Of a stretch of DNA of 37,709 bases, positions 1 through 7,713 are shown in pieces. The translations under genes and the position numbers were made by a program. Source of the stretch: Candidatus Moraniibacteriota bacterium (GTDB lineage: Bacteria > Patescibacteriota > Minisyncoccia > Moranbacterales > GCA-2747515); NCBI GenBank assembly GCA_002747515.1, contig PDPP01000017.1, positions 68,392 to 106,100 of the forward strand. Reading direction: 5' to 3'. Numbering within the stretch: position 1 is the stretch's first letter; each line of letters begins with the position of its first letter. Under the pieces are notes generated by a model. It was not told the DNA's origin. It was given only the letters and a program-made list of their open reading frames with translations, and did no database searches.

Positions 1-603
1 TCAATAGGTATATTTTCTATTGTTATGCTTGGTACGGCAGTGTTTTTTGTGCGTATGTGGGAGATTAATAGTTTTACATATGAGATTGGTATTGCATCCT
101 TTGTGGCAAGTCGTGGTGTTGAGGAAGCAACACAAAATATACGTAAAGCACGTCCAGCAGAAAATGGTGCATTTGCAATTGAATATGCAGATGCAGATGA
201 AATAATTTTTTTTATGGATTATGATTACGATGGTGTGGCAGAGCGCATTCATTATTTTTTGGAAAACGAGCGATTTCAAATGGGTGTACGTGAGCCAGAT
301 TTAACAACAACACCAATTTCGTATGCAACTGGAGATGAATTTGTGATTGATGCAGCAAATTATATTGTCAACGAATCTAGCGGATATGATGTATTTGAGT
401 ATTATGGTGATAGCAGTGAAATTTTTTCGTATGCAAATGTGGATGATAATAAATTGACTGCACCGATAGACACAGGTGATATCAAAATGATAAAAATGTT
501 GTTATTTGTAAATCCTGATCCACTCCGCAAGCCAAATAATGTACGTATTCAATCATTTATTGTTATTCGTAATCTTGGTGATTTTGATAAAATTCCAACA
601 TAA
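1..603 (+). CDS. Pseudopilin-like protein (5' truncated)
   Basis: The reading frame is open from the window edge, so the true start is outside; the first ATG in view is at 25. The visible N-terminus is the end of a hydrophobic helix running into MWEINSFTYEIG, followed by a helical stretch ending in VEEATQNIRKARPAENG. That is the layout of type II/IV pseudopilins after the prepilin-peptidase site. The rest is a soluble acidic domain with an Asp-rich turn (DYDYDG) and a C-terminal beta-rich part. It lies 5 nt before a PilX-like gene and upstream of pilM-pilN-pilO, so a minor pseudopilin of a type IV pilus is likely. The exact pseudopilin class cannot be assigned because the diagnostic leader peptide is missing. 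Confidence 0.7.
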   Translation, partial: SIGIFSIVMLGTAVFFVRMWEINSFTYEIGIASFVASRGVEEATQNIRKARPAENGAFAIEYADADEIIFFMDYDYDGVAERIHYFLENERFQMGVREPDLTTTPISYATGDEFVIDAANYIVNESSGYDVFEYYGDSSEIFSYANVDDNKLTAPIDTGDIKMIKMLLFVNPDPLRKPNNVRIQSFIVIRNLGDFDKIPT

Positions 604-608
604 AAATT

Positions 609-2174
609 ATGAGATATTTTAAAACAAACAAAAAAAAAGGAACTGCTTTAGTATATGTACTTGCAATGATTGGTGCAGCATCAGTGCTTTTTGCTGGTAC
701 AATTCAGTTTGTTGTGTCACATGTGCGATATAATGCTTCACTTGAACCAGATGAACAAGCATTTCATGTGGCAGAAGCGGGGATTTTTTTCTACAGATGG
801 TATTTGGCACATGAACTTGAGGGAAAAACAGCGAGTCAAATATCAGATTTTTGGAATAATGATCCGCTTGGTGTAGATGATAATGGTGATGGGGATTGTG
901 ATGATCCAGATACTGCAGATGGTGATGGAGATGGGACTGAAGCGTATGTTGTGGATTATGAAGGAATTGGACAATTTAAAATTTGCATTGTAGCACCAGA
1001 ACAATATTCTACTGTACTTAGTATTGAATCAGAAGGTATAGCAACATCAAGTGGTATTACAAAAAAACGAAAAATTCGTGCACGTCAGCGCAAACCATCT
1101 TGGAGTGAATTTGCGATTTTGGCTAATGCTGACATGCGTCTGAGGCATGGTACGGAGATTTTTGGGCCAGTACATGTCAATGGTGGTTTTCAATTTGATG
1201 GTGTGGCACATAATATTGTATCGAGTTCTGTGGAAACATATTATGCTTCTGATTCAGATGTACGAGCAACACGTCCTGGTGTGTGGGCTGCAGCAAATCC
1301 GACATCAAGTGGATATAAACATCTTGATACAGATGATAGTGAACATTTTTTGGCAGGTAAACGATATCCAGTTACAGTACAGGACTTTAATAGTCTTACA
1401 TCAAATTTCAATGAAATTCGTGATCGTGCAATAGAAGACGGAACATATTTTGATAATACGGGAGACGGTCGCATGGTTATTTTAGGACAGCCAAATGCAC
1501 ATCAAATGCAAGTGTATGAAGTGGATAGTTATAATGGTGCATTTACACCAAGTGTTGAAACAGAAGTATGTTCTGGTGGACATTGGCAGTGGTCTTGGGT
1601 TTTTTGGGATTGGATATGGATTGAAGGGACATGTACGACAATTGAACCAGTTGTTATGGATATTCCTAATAATGGTGTTGTATATGTGCAGGATAACTTA
1701 TGGATTGAGGGCACGCTTCCGGAAGATTATAAAGTGACGTTTGCTGCACATGATCCAGGATCACGAACACCACGCATATTTCTTGGAACAGATGATATTT
1801 TTTATGCAAATCGAGATAGTGATTGTGTTTTAGGTCTTACAGCGGAAGGAAATATTGAATTTTTAAAAAATCCTGAAAAAGGTCAGAGCAGTGCTGATAG
1901 AAGCGAGTTAAATATTGATGCAGTGTTACTATCGCAATACGGTCGTGTTGGACGAGCAGATTTTGGGGACTGTGAGGATACAATCACAATTTATGGGGCA
2001 ATTGCGACAAATACACGTATGGGATTTGGGTATAATGATGGGCGCTGTGGTGGTGATGGCTCTGGTTATCAAACGCGTAATTTGTATTTTGATGGGAATT
2101 TGTTGTATTCGCCACCACCGCTTTTCCCAACGGGTGGTGCGTACGCAGTTGATCTTTGGGAGGAAATTAGATAA
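609..2174 (+). CDS. PilX-like pilus assembly protein, large
   Basis: This 521-residue protein has a short basic N-terminus (MRYFKTNKKKG) and one hydrophobic helix (about residues 12-34). A glutamate-containing segment (EQAFHVAEAGIFFYRWYLAH) follows, typical of PilX/PilW-type minor pilin proteins, where the helix anchors in the pilus base. After residue 90 there is an Asp/Gly-rich loop rich in DxDxDG units, like calcium-binding loops. The long C-terminal part (about 150-521) is beta-rich with repeated Gly and aromatic residues, unlike small canonical pilins. It follows a pseudopilin and precedes pilM. PilX-like membership rests on the N-terminal pattern and context; a pilus-tip or adhesive role for the large distal domain is inference. 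Confidence 0.65.
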   Translation: MRYFKTNKKKGTALVYVLAMIGAASVLFAGTIQFVVSHVRYNASLEPDEQAFHVAEAGIFFYRWYLAHELEGKTASQISDFWNNDPLGVDDNGDGDCDDPDTADGDGDGTEAYVVDYEGIGQFKICIVAPEQYSTVLSIESEGIATSSGITKKRKIRARQRKPSWSEFAILANADMRLRHGTEIFGPVHVNGGFQFDGVAHNIVSSSVETYYASDSDVRATRPGVWAAANPTSSGYKHLDTDDSEHFLAGKRYPVTVQDFNSLTSNFNEIRDRAIEDGTYFDNTGDGRMVILGQPNAHQMQVYEVDSYNGAFTPSVETEVCSGGHWQWSWVFWDWIWIEGTCTTIEPVVMDIPNNGVVYVQDNLWIEGTLPEDYKVTFAAHDPGSRTPRIFLGTDDIFYANRDSDCVLGLTAEGNIEFLKNPEKGQSSADRSELNIDAVLLSQYGRVGRADFGDCEDTITIYGAIATNTRMGFGYNDGRCGGDGSGYQTRNLYFDGNLLYSPPPLFPTGGAYAVDLWEEIR

Positions 2175-2218
2175 TTGTATGGTAATATAAATACAAACAA
2201 AGATAAAACAAAAAGGTA

Positions 2219-3280
2219 ATGTCAATTTTTAGTAAAAAAATCATTGATCCAACACCACCATATTTTGGTTTGGATATTAGTGAATTATCTGTGAAAGTAT
2301 TGCAAATGGCCAATAAAGGTGGTTCTGATTTTGTATATGGTTTTGCTTCGGAGAGATTATCACAGGGAGTGATCAAAGAAGGAAATATTATGAATACAAA
2401 TGGTCTCATCGCATCGATTAAGCGGGCACGAGTGAAGGCGGGCATCTCGACAAAGAATGTGATTTGTTCTTTGCCAGAATCAAAGTCATTTTTGCGTATT
2501 GTAACAATTCCACAAATGACAGAAGATGAGGTACGAGAGGCGATTAAGTGGGAGATTGAGGCAGTGATTCCGTTATCAATTGATCAAGTGTATTATGACT
2601 GGCAGATTTTGGAATGTTCCGTCACAAAAGATGAGAAAAAAATGGATGTGATTATCGTTGCTGTTGCGCGAAAATATATTGATGAATACATTGAATTATT
2701 GCGAGAAGTTGGTCTGACAGCATATGGATTTGAATTAGAGTCAGTTGCACAAGCCATGAGTCTTTTACGTGATGATGAAAGAGGAGTAACTTCAATGATT
2801 ATTGATATTGGTGATAAGAGCACAAGTTTTGTGATTACAGTAGATAATGTACCAGTGTTTACATCAAGTATTCCACTTTCAGCTGATTCAATGACGAAGT
2901 CCATTGAGCAGACATTTGGAATCACGTATCGAGAAGCAGAAAATATTAAAATGACGTATGGTATAGGATCTGTGCTTAAAAATGATCATGTATTTCAAGC
3001 GATAAATTCTGTTGTGGAGAATTTTGTGACAGAGGCACAAAAATCAATCAATTTTTATCTTTCTGGATTGACGTATTCTGATGCAATTGACCGTATTATT
3101 ATGTGTGGTGGTGGTGCAAAGACAGTTGGATTGGCACCGTATTTATCGCGACGACTTGGATATAATATTGAGTTGGGGAATCCCTGGGTAAATGTGCGAT
3201 TTAAAGGCGTGCCGCCAATTGATAGAGAAGCATCTGTGCAATATGCAACAGTAATTGGATTAGCGACAAAGCAAGTATAA
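2219..3280 (+). CDS. pilM: Type IV pilus assembly protein PilM
   Basis: PilM is an actin-like cytoplasmic ATPase that binds the N-terminus of PilN and links the inner-membrane platform to the pilus motor. The 353-residue product has the family's signature blocks: FGLDISELSVKVLQ at residue 15 onward (phosphate-1 region), the central IIDIGDKSTSFVI (phosphate-2 motif) and a late CGGGAKTVGLAPYL adenosine motif, followed by GNPW. Its length matches the family. It is 4 nt ahead of a PilN gene, the usual order. A 44-nt gap separates it from the upstream PilX-like gene. Confidence 0.95.
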   Translation: MSIFSKKIIDPTPPYFGLDISELSVKVLQMANKGGSDFVYGFASERLSQGVIKEGNIMNTNGLIASIKRARVKAGISTKNVICSLPESKSFLRIVTIPQMTEDEVREAIKWEIEAVIPLSIDQVYYDWQILECSVTKDEKKMDVIIVAVARKYIDEYIELLREVGLTAYGFELESVAQAMSLLRDDERGVTSMIIDIGDKSTSFVITVDNVPVFTSSIPLSADSMTKSIEQTFGITYREAENIKMTYGIGSVLKNDHVFQAINSVVENFVTEAQKSINFYLSGLTYSDAIDRIIMCGGGAKTVGLAPYLSRRLGYNIELGNPWVNVRFKGVPPIDREASVQYATVIGLATKQV

Positions 3281-3284
3281 ATAT

Positions 3285-3845
3285 ATGAAAATTCATTTCA
3301 ATCTCTTGCCAGAGAGTCAAAAAGAACATTTACGTACGCAAAAAGTTTTGCGTACAATCATGGAACAAGAAATCTACATCCTGATTGTTTTTTCTATTGC
3401 TTTCTTATCGCTTTTTGCGATTTACTTTTTATTGAATGCTGAGACAAATGTAATGAAGGAAATTGAGAGAGATATTACTGATAAGAGAGGTTATAATGAA
3501 GTTGTTGAAATTCATCAAAAACTAAAAGATGTGCATGTACAATTGGATAATATTGATGCTTTAAATAAAAAAATGATTGATTGGTCAAAATTTTTTGTAC
3601 TTCTTAGTGACAATTTTCCGGAAAGCGTTTCAGTGAATAAGTTGTCAATATCAGCTGAAAAAGTGTCGATTAGTGCAATTGCCGAAACACGCGAAGATAT
3701 TGTTGATCTTAAAGCGAGAATGAAAGAAGTGAAAATTGATGGGAAACAGTGTTTTCAAAAGATTAATGTGCCAGAGTCAAATCTCGCTGCGCCTACAGAT
3801 GTGAAGTTTGATATGACATTTAACATTAATTTAGCATGTTTGTAG
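3285..3845 (+). CDS. pilN: Type IV pilus assembly protein PilN
   Basis: The product is 186 residues: a short N-terminus with FNLLPESQK, the PilM-binding type motif (INLLPWR-like in other bacteria), one transmembrane helix (about 28-50), a coiled-coil stretch and a small ferredoxin-like C-terminal domain. PilN pairs with PilO in the periplasmic part of the alignment complex and contacts PilM in the cytoplasm. Gene order pilM-pilN-pilO with 4- and 10-nt gaps supports the assignment. Two cysteines occur near the C-terminus. Confidence 0.88.
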   Translation: MKIHFNLLPESQKEHLRTQKVLRTIMEQEIYILIVFSIAFLSLFAIYFLLNAETNVMKEIERDITDKRGYNEVVEIHQKLKDVHVQLDNIDALNKKMIDWSKFFVLLSDNFPESVSVNKLSISAEKVSISAIAETREDIVDLKARMKEVKIDGKQCFQKINVPESNLAAPTDVKFDMTFNINLACL

Positions 3846-3855
3846 TGTATTTGAT

Positions 3856-4479
3856 ATGAAAAAATTTATTATAAAATATTATGTACAATTAATTATCATC
3901 GCATTTTTGTGTTGTGCTGTTGTATTTGTGATATATGAATCAAATCATGTTTTTTCAATGATTAAGGATAAATCAGTTGAACTCAAAAAAACACAATTAG
4001 ATCAGGTAATTGCAGCTGAATTTTTACAGAATGTACATACTTTTAAAGGTGATGCATCATATATAGATGAGCATATTACTATATTAAATGTTTTGTTGCC
4101 GAATAGTGATGATGAAAAGGTGCGATTATTTTCAGAATTAGAGAGATTGGCTAATGACACTGGAAATGATAGTGTAGCATTGTCAGTTAAGGTTGCAGAA
4201 AAGGCTAATGCTAAAACTACCACAAAACAAAAACAAAAAGAAAAAAAAGAAAAAGAAAAGATGTTGAGTATGAATATTACGCTTGTGGGATCGTATAATA
4301 ATCTTTTACAATTTGTGCATAAAATTGAAAATATGCAATATTTTACAAATATTGTTTCGTTTAATATTACAAAGACAAAAAACAAGGAAAAGGTGAGAGG
4401 CGAAGAAGATAGTGAGGTGAGGAAAAATCTCTTGAAAACAGATATGGTAGTGAATTTTTATTTAAATGAAAGTGGATAA
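3856..4479 (+). CDS. pilO: PilO-like pilus alignment protein
   Basis: The product has 207 residues with one N-terminal membrane helix (about 8-28), a coiled coil and a C-terminal domain. The segment LVGSYNNLLQFVHKIENM matches the conserved PilO pattern in which a Gly-Ser-Tyr turn is followed by a helix ending in ENL/ENM. PilO dimerises with PilN and links the inner-membrane platform to the pilus. A highly charged insert (KQKQKEKKEKEK, about 125-137) separates the coiled coil from this domain and is unusual. Sequence similarity to classical PilO is limited, so the name rests on order, topology and this motif. Confidence 0.75.
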   Translation: MKKFIIKYYVQLIIIAFLCCAVVFVIYESNHVFSMIKDKSVELKKTQLDQVIAAEFLQNVHTFKGDASYIDEHITILNVLLPNSDDEKVRLFSELERLANDTGNDSVALSVKVAEKANAKTTTKQKQKEKKEKEKMLSMNITLVGSYNNLLQFVHKIENMQYFTNIVSFNITKTKNKEKVRGEEDSEVRKNLLKTDMVVNFYLNESG

Positions 4480-4491
4480 AAAAATATTTAT

Positions 4492-4866
4492 ATGTTTGGT
4501 ATAAAGGGGCGAGATACGTTTAATAAGCCATTTACAAATCGTGCAAAGGTTGCGCGCATGCTAAAAGAAAAATGGATAAGATATTTTCCGTTTATTCTCA
4601 TTCTTTTGGCGTGTATCGTAATTGCATATGTTGTGTATGTGTGGTATGTATATGTACACACAAAAGAGTTAACAGAAACTGAGCGGATGACATATATCAA
4701 TGAGAGGCGACAAGAAGTGGTTTTTCGCAAGAAAAAATTTGATCAGGTAAAAGATGGAATTATTATGCGTGAAGAGCGATTTAATGCAAAATACGAAGAA
4801 AAAAATGATATATTTTATCATATAAATACGCAGAAACAAGAAGAAAATCAAAACGTCACAGAATAA
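4492..4866 (+). CDS. Small single-pass membrane protein of the pil operon
   Basis: I do not recognise this 124-residue protein. It has a basic N-terminus, one strong transmembrane helix (about 33-54, rich in Ile, Val and Tyr) and a charged, helical, Glu/Lys-rich tail that may form a coiled coil. The topology resembles PilN/PilO but there is no following domain. It starts 12 nt after the PilO-like gene and is the last gene of the operon. The stop codon TAA lies in the loop region of the transcription terminator, so the coding region runs into the hairpin. A pilus-assembly accessory role is inferred from position only. Confidence 0.65.
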   Translation: MFGIKGRDTFNKPFTNRAKVARMLKEKWIRYFPFILILLACIVIAYVVYVWYVYVHTKELTETERMTYINERRQEVVFRKKKFDQVKDGIIMREERFNAKYEEKNDIFYHINTQKQEENQNVTE

Positions 4867-4879
4867 TCTGTGACGTTTT
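4850..4879. terminator. Two-way intrinsic terminator overlapping a stop codon
   Basis: A perfect 13-bp inverted repeat, AAAACGTCACAGA / TCTGTGACGTTTT, has a 4-nt loop. It ends in T's read in either direction, so it can stop the pil operon from the left and the tRNA-Arg transcript from the right. The TAA of the upstream gene (4864-4866) is inside the loop. Confidence 0.88.
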
Positions 4880-4882
4880 CTG

Positions 4883-4954
4883 TGCCTTCGCCAGGACTCG
4901 AACCTAGAACGGCTGGGCCGAAACCAGCTGTGATATCCATTTCACCACGAAGGC
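4883..4954 (-). tRNA. tRNA-Arg (anticodon UCG)
   Basis: Read on the minus strand, the sequence folds as a cloverleaf. The acceptor is GCCTTCG paired to CGAAGGC with discriminator A. The anticodon stem GCTGG/CCAGC encloses a 7-nt loop TTTCGGC giving anticodon TCG, which reads CGA. The T arm is CTAGG-TTCGAGT-CCTGG with one G-T pair. The 3' CCA is not encoded and must be added after transcription. The gene is the only clear minus-strand gene in the window and runs convergently against the pil operon. Confidence 0.95.
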
Positions 4955-4965
4955 ATGTCTCATAT

Positions 4966-4994
4966 ATTATGTATCATAAATGATAACTAGTCAA
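4966..4994 (-). promoter_or_regulatory. Promoter of tRNA-Arg
   Basis: On the minus strand there is TTGACT, a 17-nt spacer and CATAAT, ending about 11 nt before the first base of the tRNA. Spacing is optimal for a housekeeping sigma factor. Confidence 0.6.
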
Positions 4995-5041
4995 TATTTT
5001 TTATTGTATTGTTTAATAATATTTGTACTAAAAAGAGAATG

Positions 5042-5050
5042 TGATAAAAT
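5042..5050 (+). promoter_or_regulatory. Extended -10 promoter of the glutaredoxin-like gene
   Basis: The string TGATAAAAT has the TG-N-hexamer form seen before several genes in this window. It lies about 55 nt ahead of the start codon. No good -35 hexamer was found. Confidence 0.4.
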
Positions 5051-5104
5051 GGTGGTGTCATGAAAATAATTTGTTTTTAAGTAATTATTTAATAAAACTT
5101 TTAT

Positions 5105-5350
5105 ATGGCTGAAGTAATGATTTATTCTACGCCAACATGTGGGTATTGCACATTGGCAAAGGATTTTTTGCAAGAAAAAGGTGTTGAGTATACAGAGGTA
5201 GATGTTTCTGTAGATCAACAAAAAGCACAAGAAATGGTAGAGAAAACGGGGCAAATGGGTGTGCCTGTGATTATTATTAACAAAGATGGCCAAGAGGACG
5301 TTTTAGTTGGTTTTGACCAGGTGCAACTTTCAAATTCTTTAGGATTGTAA
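5105..5350 (+). CDS. Glutaredoxin-like / NrdH-type thiol protein
   Basis: This is an 81-residue thioredoxin-fold protein with the redox motif C12-G-Y-C15 in the setting YSTPTCGYC, a cis-proline block (MGVPVII) and a C-terminal GFD segment typical of the glutaredoxin/NrdH group. Such proteins pass electrons to targets including ribonucleotide reductase. The following gene encodes a thioredoxin reductase, which suggests that reductase rather than glutathione recharges it. The two genes are separated by a hairpin, so they are probably not strictly co-transcribed. The choice between glutaredoxin 3-like and NrdH-like is not settled by sequence alone. Confidence 0.88.
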   Translation: MAEVMIYSTPTCGYCTLAKDFLQEKGVEYTEVDVSVDQQKAQEMVEKTGQMGVPVIIINKDGQEDVLVGFDQVQLSNSLGL

Positions 5351-5370
5351 GATATGCTTTTCAAACATGT

Positions 5371-5400
5371 AGACGACAATAGTGTTTTGTCGTCTATTGT
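5371..5400 (+). terminator. Hairpin with weak T-tract after the glutaredoxin-like gene
   Basis: A 9-bp stem AGACGACAA / TTGTCGTCT with a 7-nt loop is followed by ATTGTTTGTT. The T-tract is interrupted, so termination may be partial and allow some read-through into the thioredoxin reductase gene. Confidence 0.6.
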
Positions 5401-5429
5401 TTGTTAATTATTTTATTGAATAGAAATTT

Positions 5430-6353
5430 ATGTACGAAACAATCATTATCGGGGGTGGTCCAGCTGCTGTTGCTGCTGGTGTATATGCAGCACGAAAGCA
5501 AATTAAAACAGCATTTTTTGCAACGCAAATCGGTGGACAATCTGTTGTATCAGATGGGATTGAGAATTGGATTGGTGAGAGTATGATTAGTGGACCAGAT
5601 CTTGCAATTAAACTTAAAAAACATTTAGAAGCACAAGGAGAAAATATTGATTTATTTATCGGAAAGAATGTGGATCGTGTAGAAAAAAAAGAAGATGAAA
5701 CATTTATGGTTTTTTCTGGAGAAGATGCATATCAAACGAAAACAATTATTGTATGTTCTGGTGGACGACATCGTCGGTTAGGTGTGCCAGGAGAGGCAGA
5801 ATTTGAAGGAAAAGGTGTCGCATTTTGTGCAACATGTGATGCACCTTTTTTCAAAGATAAAGATGTGGCAGTTGTTGGTGGTGGAAATAGTGGTCTTGAA
5901 GCAATTGTTGATCTGATGGCATATGCAAAAAAGATTTATCTTATTGCTCGTAGAGATGAGTTGCGAGGTGATTCAGTAACACAAAAAAAGATTAAAGCAT
6001 CTGATCAAGTGGAGATTATTTATAATTCTGAAGTATCGAAAGTTATTGGAAACGTAATGGTGGAAGGTCTTGAATATACAAATGTTAAAAGTGGAGAAAA
6101 GAATGAAATTTCTGTACAAGGAATTTTTGTGGAGATTGGATCTGTTCCAAATAGTGAGATTGTGAGTGACATTGTGGAAACTGATGAATGGAATAATATT
6201 ATTGTGAATTTTGCAGATCAAACAACGAGTTGTCCGGGTGTGTTTGCTGCGGGAGATGTGACAAATTCACCATATAGACAAAATAATATTGCAGCAGGCG
6301 ATGCAATCAAGGCATTGCTCAGTACACATGAATATTTGAAGAAAAATTCTTAA
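5430..6353 (+). CDS. trxB: Thioredoxin reductase
   Basis: TrxB reduces thioredoxin-fold proteins with NADPH through FAD and a CxxC pair. The 307-residue product has the FAD dinucleotide motif GGGPAAVAAGVYAAR at the N-terminus, the redox centre C133-A-T-C136-D, the NADPH-binding GGGNSGLEA and the late FAD block PGVFAAGDV. The order and length match low-molecular-weight TrxB. It follows the glutaredoxin-like gene and probably serves it. Confidence 0.95.
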   Translation: MYETIIIGGGPAAVAAGVYAARKQIKTAFFATQIGGQSVVSDGIENWIGESMISGPDLAIKLKKHLEAQGENIDLFIGKNVDRVEKKEDETFMVFSGEDAYQTKTIIVCSGGRHRRLGVPGEAEFEGKGVAFCATCDAPFFKDKDVAVVGGGNSGLEAIVDLMAYAKKIYLIARRDELRGDSVTQKKIKASDQVEIIYNSEVSKVIGNVMVEGLEYTNVKSGEKNEISVQGIFVEIGSVPNSEIVSDIVETDEWNNIIVNFADQTTSCPGVFAAGDVTNSPYRQNNIAAGDAIKALLSTHEYLKKNS

Positions 6354-6379
6354 TTTTCCTTCATTTATGATCTAAAATT

Positions 6380-6394
6380 TGTTAATTATTAACA
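6380..6394. promoter_or_regulatory. Perfect 15-bp palindrome before rpiB
   Basis: TGTTAAT, a central T, then ATTAACA, located 12 nt before the rpiB ATG. It could be an operator or a chance AT-rich palindrome; there is no T-tract, so it is not a terminator. Confidence 0.35.
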
Positions 6395-6405
6395 TAATAA
6401 TCATC

Positions 6406-6864
6406 ATGAAAATTTATCTTGGCACAGATCATGCAGGATTTCAATATAAAGAAATTGTGAAAGAATATCTTAAAAATGAGACAAAATATGAAGTTATTGA
6501 TGAGGGCGTGTATGAATATGTAAAGACAGATGATTATCCAGATGTTATTGTGCCAGTTGCAAAAAGTATTTCACAAAATAGAAAAAAAGATATAGAGAGT
6601 CGTGGCATTATATTTGGTGGTTCTGGGCAAGGTGAGGCAATCGTAGCTAATCGTTTTTCTGGTGTGCGCTGTGCAGTATATTATGGTGGTCCAAAGAAAA
6701 TTGTCACGTTATCGCGAGAACATAATAATGCAAATATACTTTCGATTGGTGCACGTTTTGTTGCAGAGGAAGATGTTGTGGAAATTGTGAAATTATGGTT
6801 ATCAACAGAATTTTCAGGTGATGCGCGACATGTGAGACGTATAAGGAAAATTGATAAATGTTAA
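6406..6864 (+). CDS. rpiB: Ribose-5-phosphate isomerase B (RpiB/LacAB family)
   Basis: RpiB interconverts ribose 5-phosphate and ribulose 5-phosphate. The 152-residue product starts MKIYLGTDHAGFQYKE, the family N-terminus with the phosphate-binding DHAG. The block GIIFGGSGQGEAIVANR corresponds to the catalytic loop, and SREHNNANILSIGAR is the typical conserved helix. The loop reads GSGQGE instead of the more usual GTGIGM, and I see no active-site cysteine in it. The start at 6406 is preferred over an in-frame ATG at 6379, whose extra residues are all hydrophobic and match nothing in the family. It heads a pentose-phosphate group with an epimerase and transketolase. Confidence 0.9.
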   Translation: MKIYLGTDHAGFQYKEIVKEYLKNETKYEVIDEGVYEYVKTDDYPDVIVPVAKSISQNRKKDIESRGIIFGGSGQGEAIVANRFSGVRCAVYYGGPKKIVTLSREHNNANILSIGARFVAEEDVVEIVKLWLSTEFSGDARHVRRIRKIDKC

Positions 6865-6909
6865 ATTATAGAATGTATATATTTTTTAATTACTCATTGA
6901 TATGTGATT

Positions 6910-6939
6910 TTGTAATTGTTGTCTTTTGAGTGGTATAAT
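6910..6939 (+). promoter_or_regulatory. Promoter of the epimerase gene, extended -10
   Basis: TTGTAA, an 18-nt spacer, then TATAAT preceded by TGG. It ends 22 nt before the ATG. The TGGTATAAT core recurs upstream of other genes here. Confidence 0.65.
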
Positions 6940-6961
6940 ATATGTGTAATAATATTTTTTT

Positions 6962-7594
6962 ATGTTAGTTATTCCTGCATTTTTGGAAGAGGACAGTAAT
7001 CAAATTATAAAAAAGTTAGGTGAATTCAGCGAAGAGGTTTCGTGGATACAAATTGATTTTGCTGATGAGACGATGACCGATTCTCGGACATGTGATCTTC
7101 ATGAGCTCATCGGAGAATTGGGAAGTTTTAATGTGGAGGTGCATCTTATGACAAAAGATCCTGTGCAGTATTTTGATGTGTGTGATATGCTTGGAGCAAA
7201 ACGTGTGTATTTTCATATTGGGGAAGTAGAGAGTCCATCTGCAGTGCTTGTGGCGATGGATCCATATGATTTTACAAAAGGCATCGTATTATCACCACAG
7301 ACGCAAGTGGAAGATGCATTTACGTATATTGATGAAGTGGATGCAGTGCAGATTATGACTGTTGTACCTGGTGCGCAAGGTGGTGAATATTTGCCTGAAA
7401 TGCTCAGCAAAGCAACATATTTGCGTGAGCGTCGAGGAGATCTCTGGATCTCTGTGGATGGTGGTGTGAATGAAAAAACAATTGGAGATATCAAAATTAA
7501 AAGTGTGGATGCTGTAGGAGTGGGTAGCGCTCTTATGAATACTGATGATGTGATGAATCAATATCGTAGGTTACAGAAGCTAGCTGCTGTATAA
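6962..7594 (+). CDS. rpe: Ribulose-phosphate 3-epimerase-like protein
   Basis: The 210-residue TIM-barrel protein follows the Rpe pattern: IPAFLEED at strand 1, WIQIDFAD, VEVHLM, FHIGEVES, a GIVLSPQT block, MTVVPGAQGG and the late SVDGGVN, then VGVGSALM. Rpe interconverts ribulose 5-phosphate and xylulose 5-phosphate. The metal-binding HxDxMD of classical Rpe reads QIDFAD here, so the first His ligand is Gln, while the Asp, the His of HLM and the Asp of VDGG are kept. The PGFGGQ phosphate loop reads PGAQGG. Its place between rpiB and transketolase supports Rpe, but a related epimerase is possible. Confidence 0.8.
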   Translation: MLVIPAFLEEDSNQIIKKLGEFSEEVSWIQIDFADETMTDSRTCDLHELIGELGSFNVEVHLMTKDPVQYFDVCDMLGAKRVYFHIGEVESPSAVLVAMDPYDFTKGIVLSPQTQVEDAFTYIDEVDAVQIMTVVPGAQGGEYLPEMLSKATYLRERRGDLWISVDGGVNEKTIGDIKIKSVDAVGVGSALMNTDDVMNQYRRLQKLAAV

Positions 7595-7678
7595 AATGAA
7601 CAGAAAACTGAAAATTGGTTAAGAATTTTTTTGAAAGAGAATTGCAAAAATGACGTTGTGGATGGGTTAATTAGTTGG

Positions 7679-7687
7679 TGGTATATT
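7679..7687 (+). promoter_or_regulatory. Extended -10 promoter of transketolase
   Basis: TGGTATATT ends 26 nt before the start codon and matches the TGGTATAAT element seen elsewhere in the window. No matching -35 was seen at normal spacing. Confidence 0.5.
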
Positions 7688-7713
7688 GTCAGTAGAATTT
7701 AATATAAAAAAAT

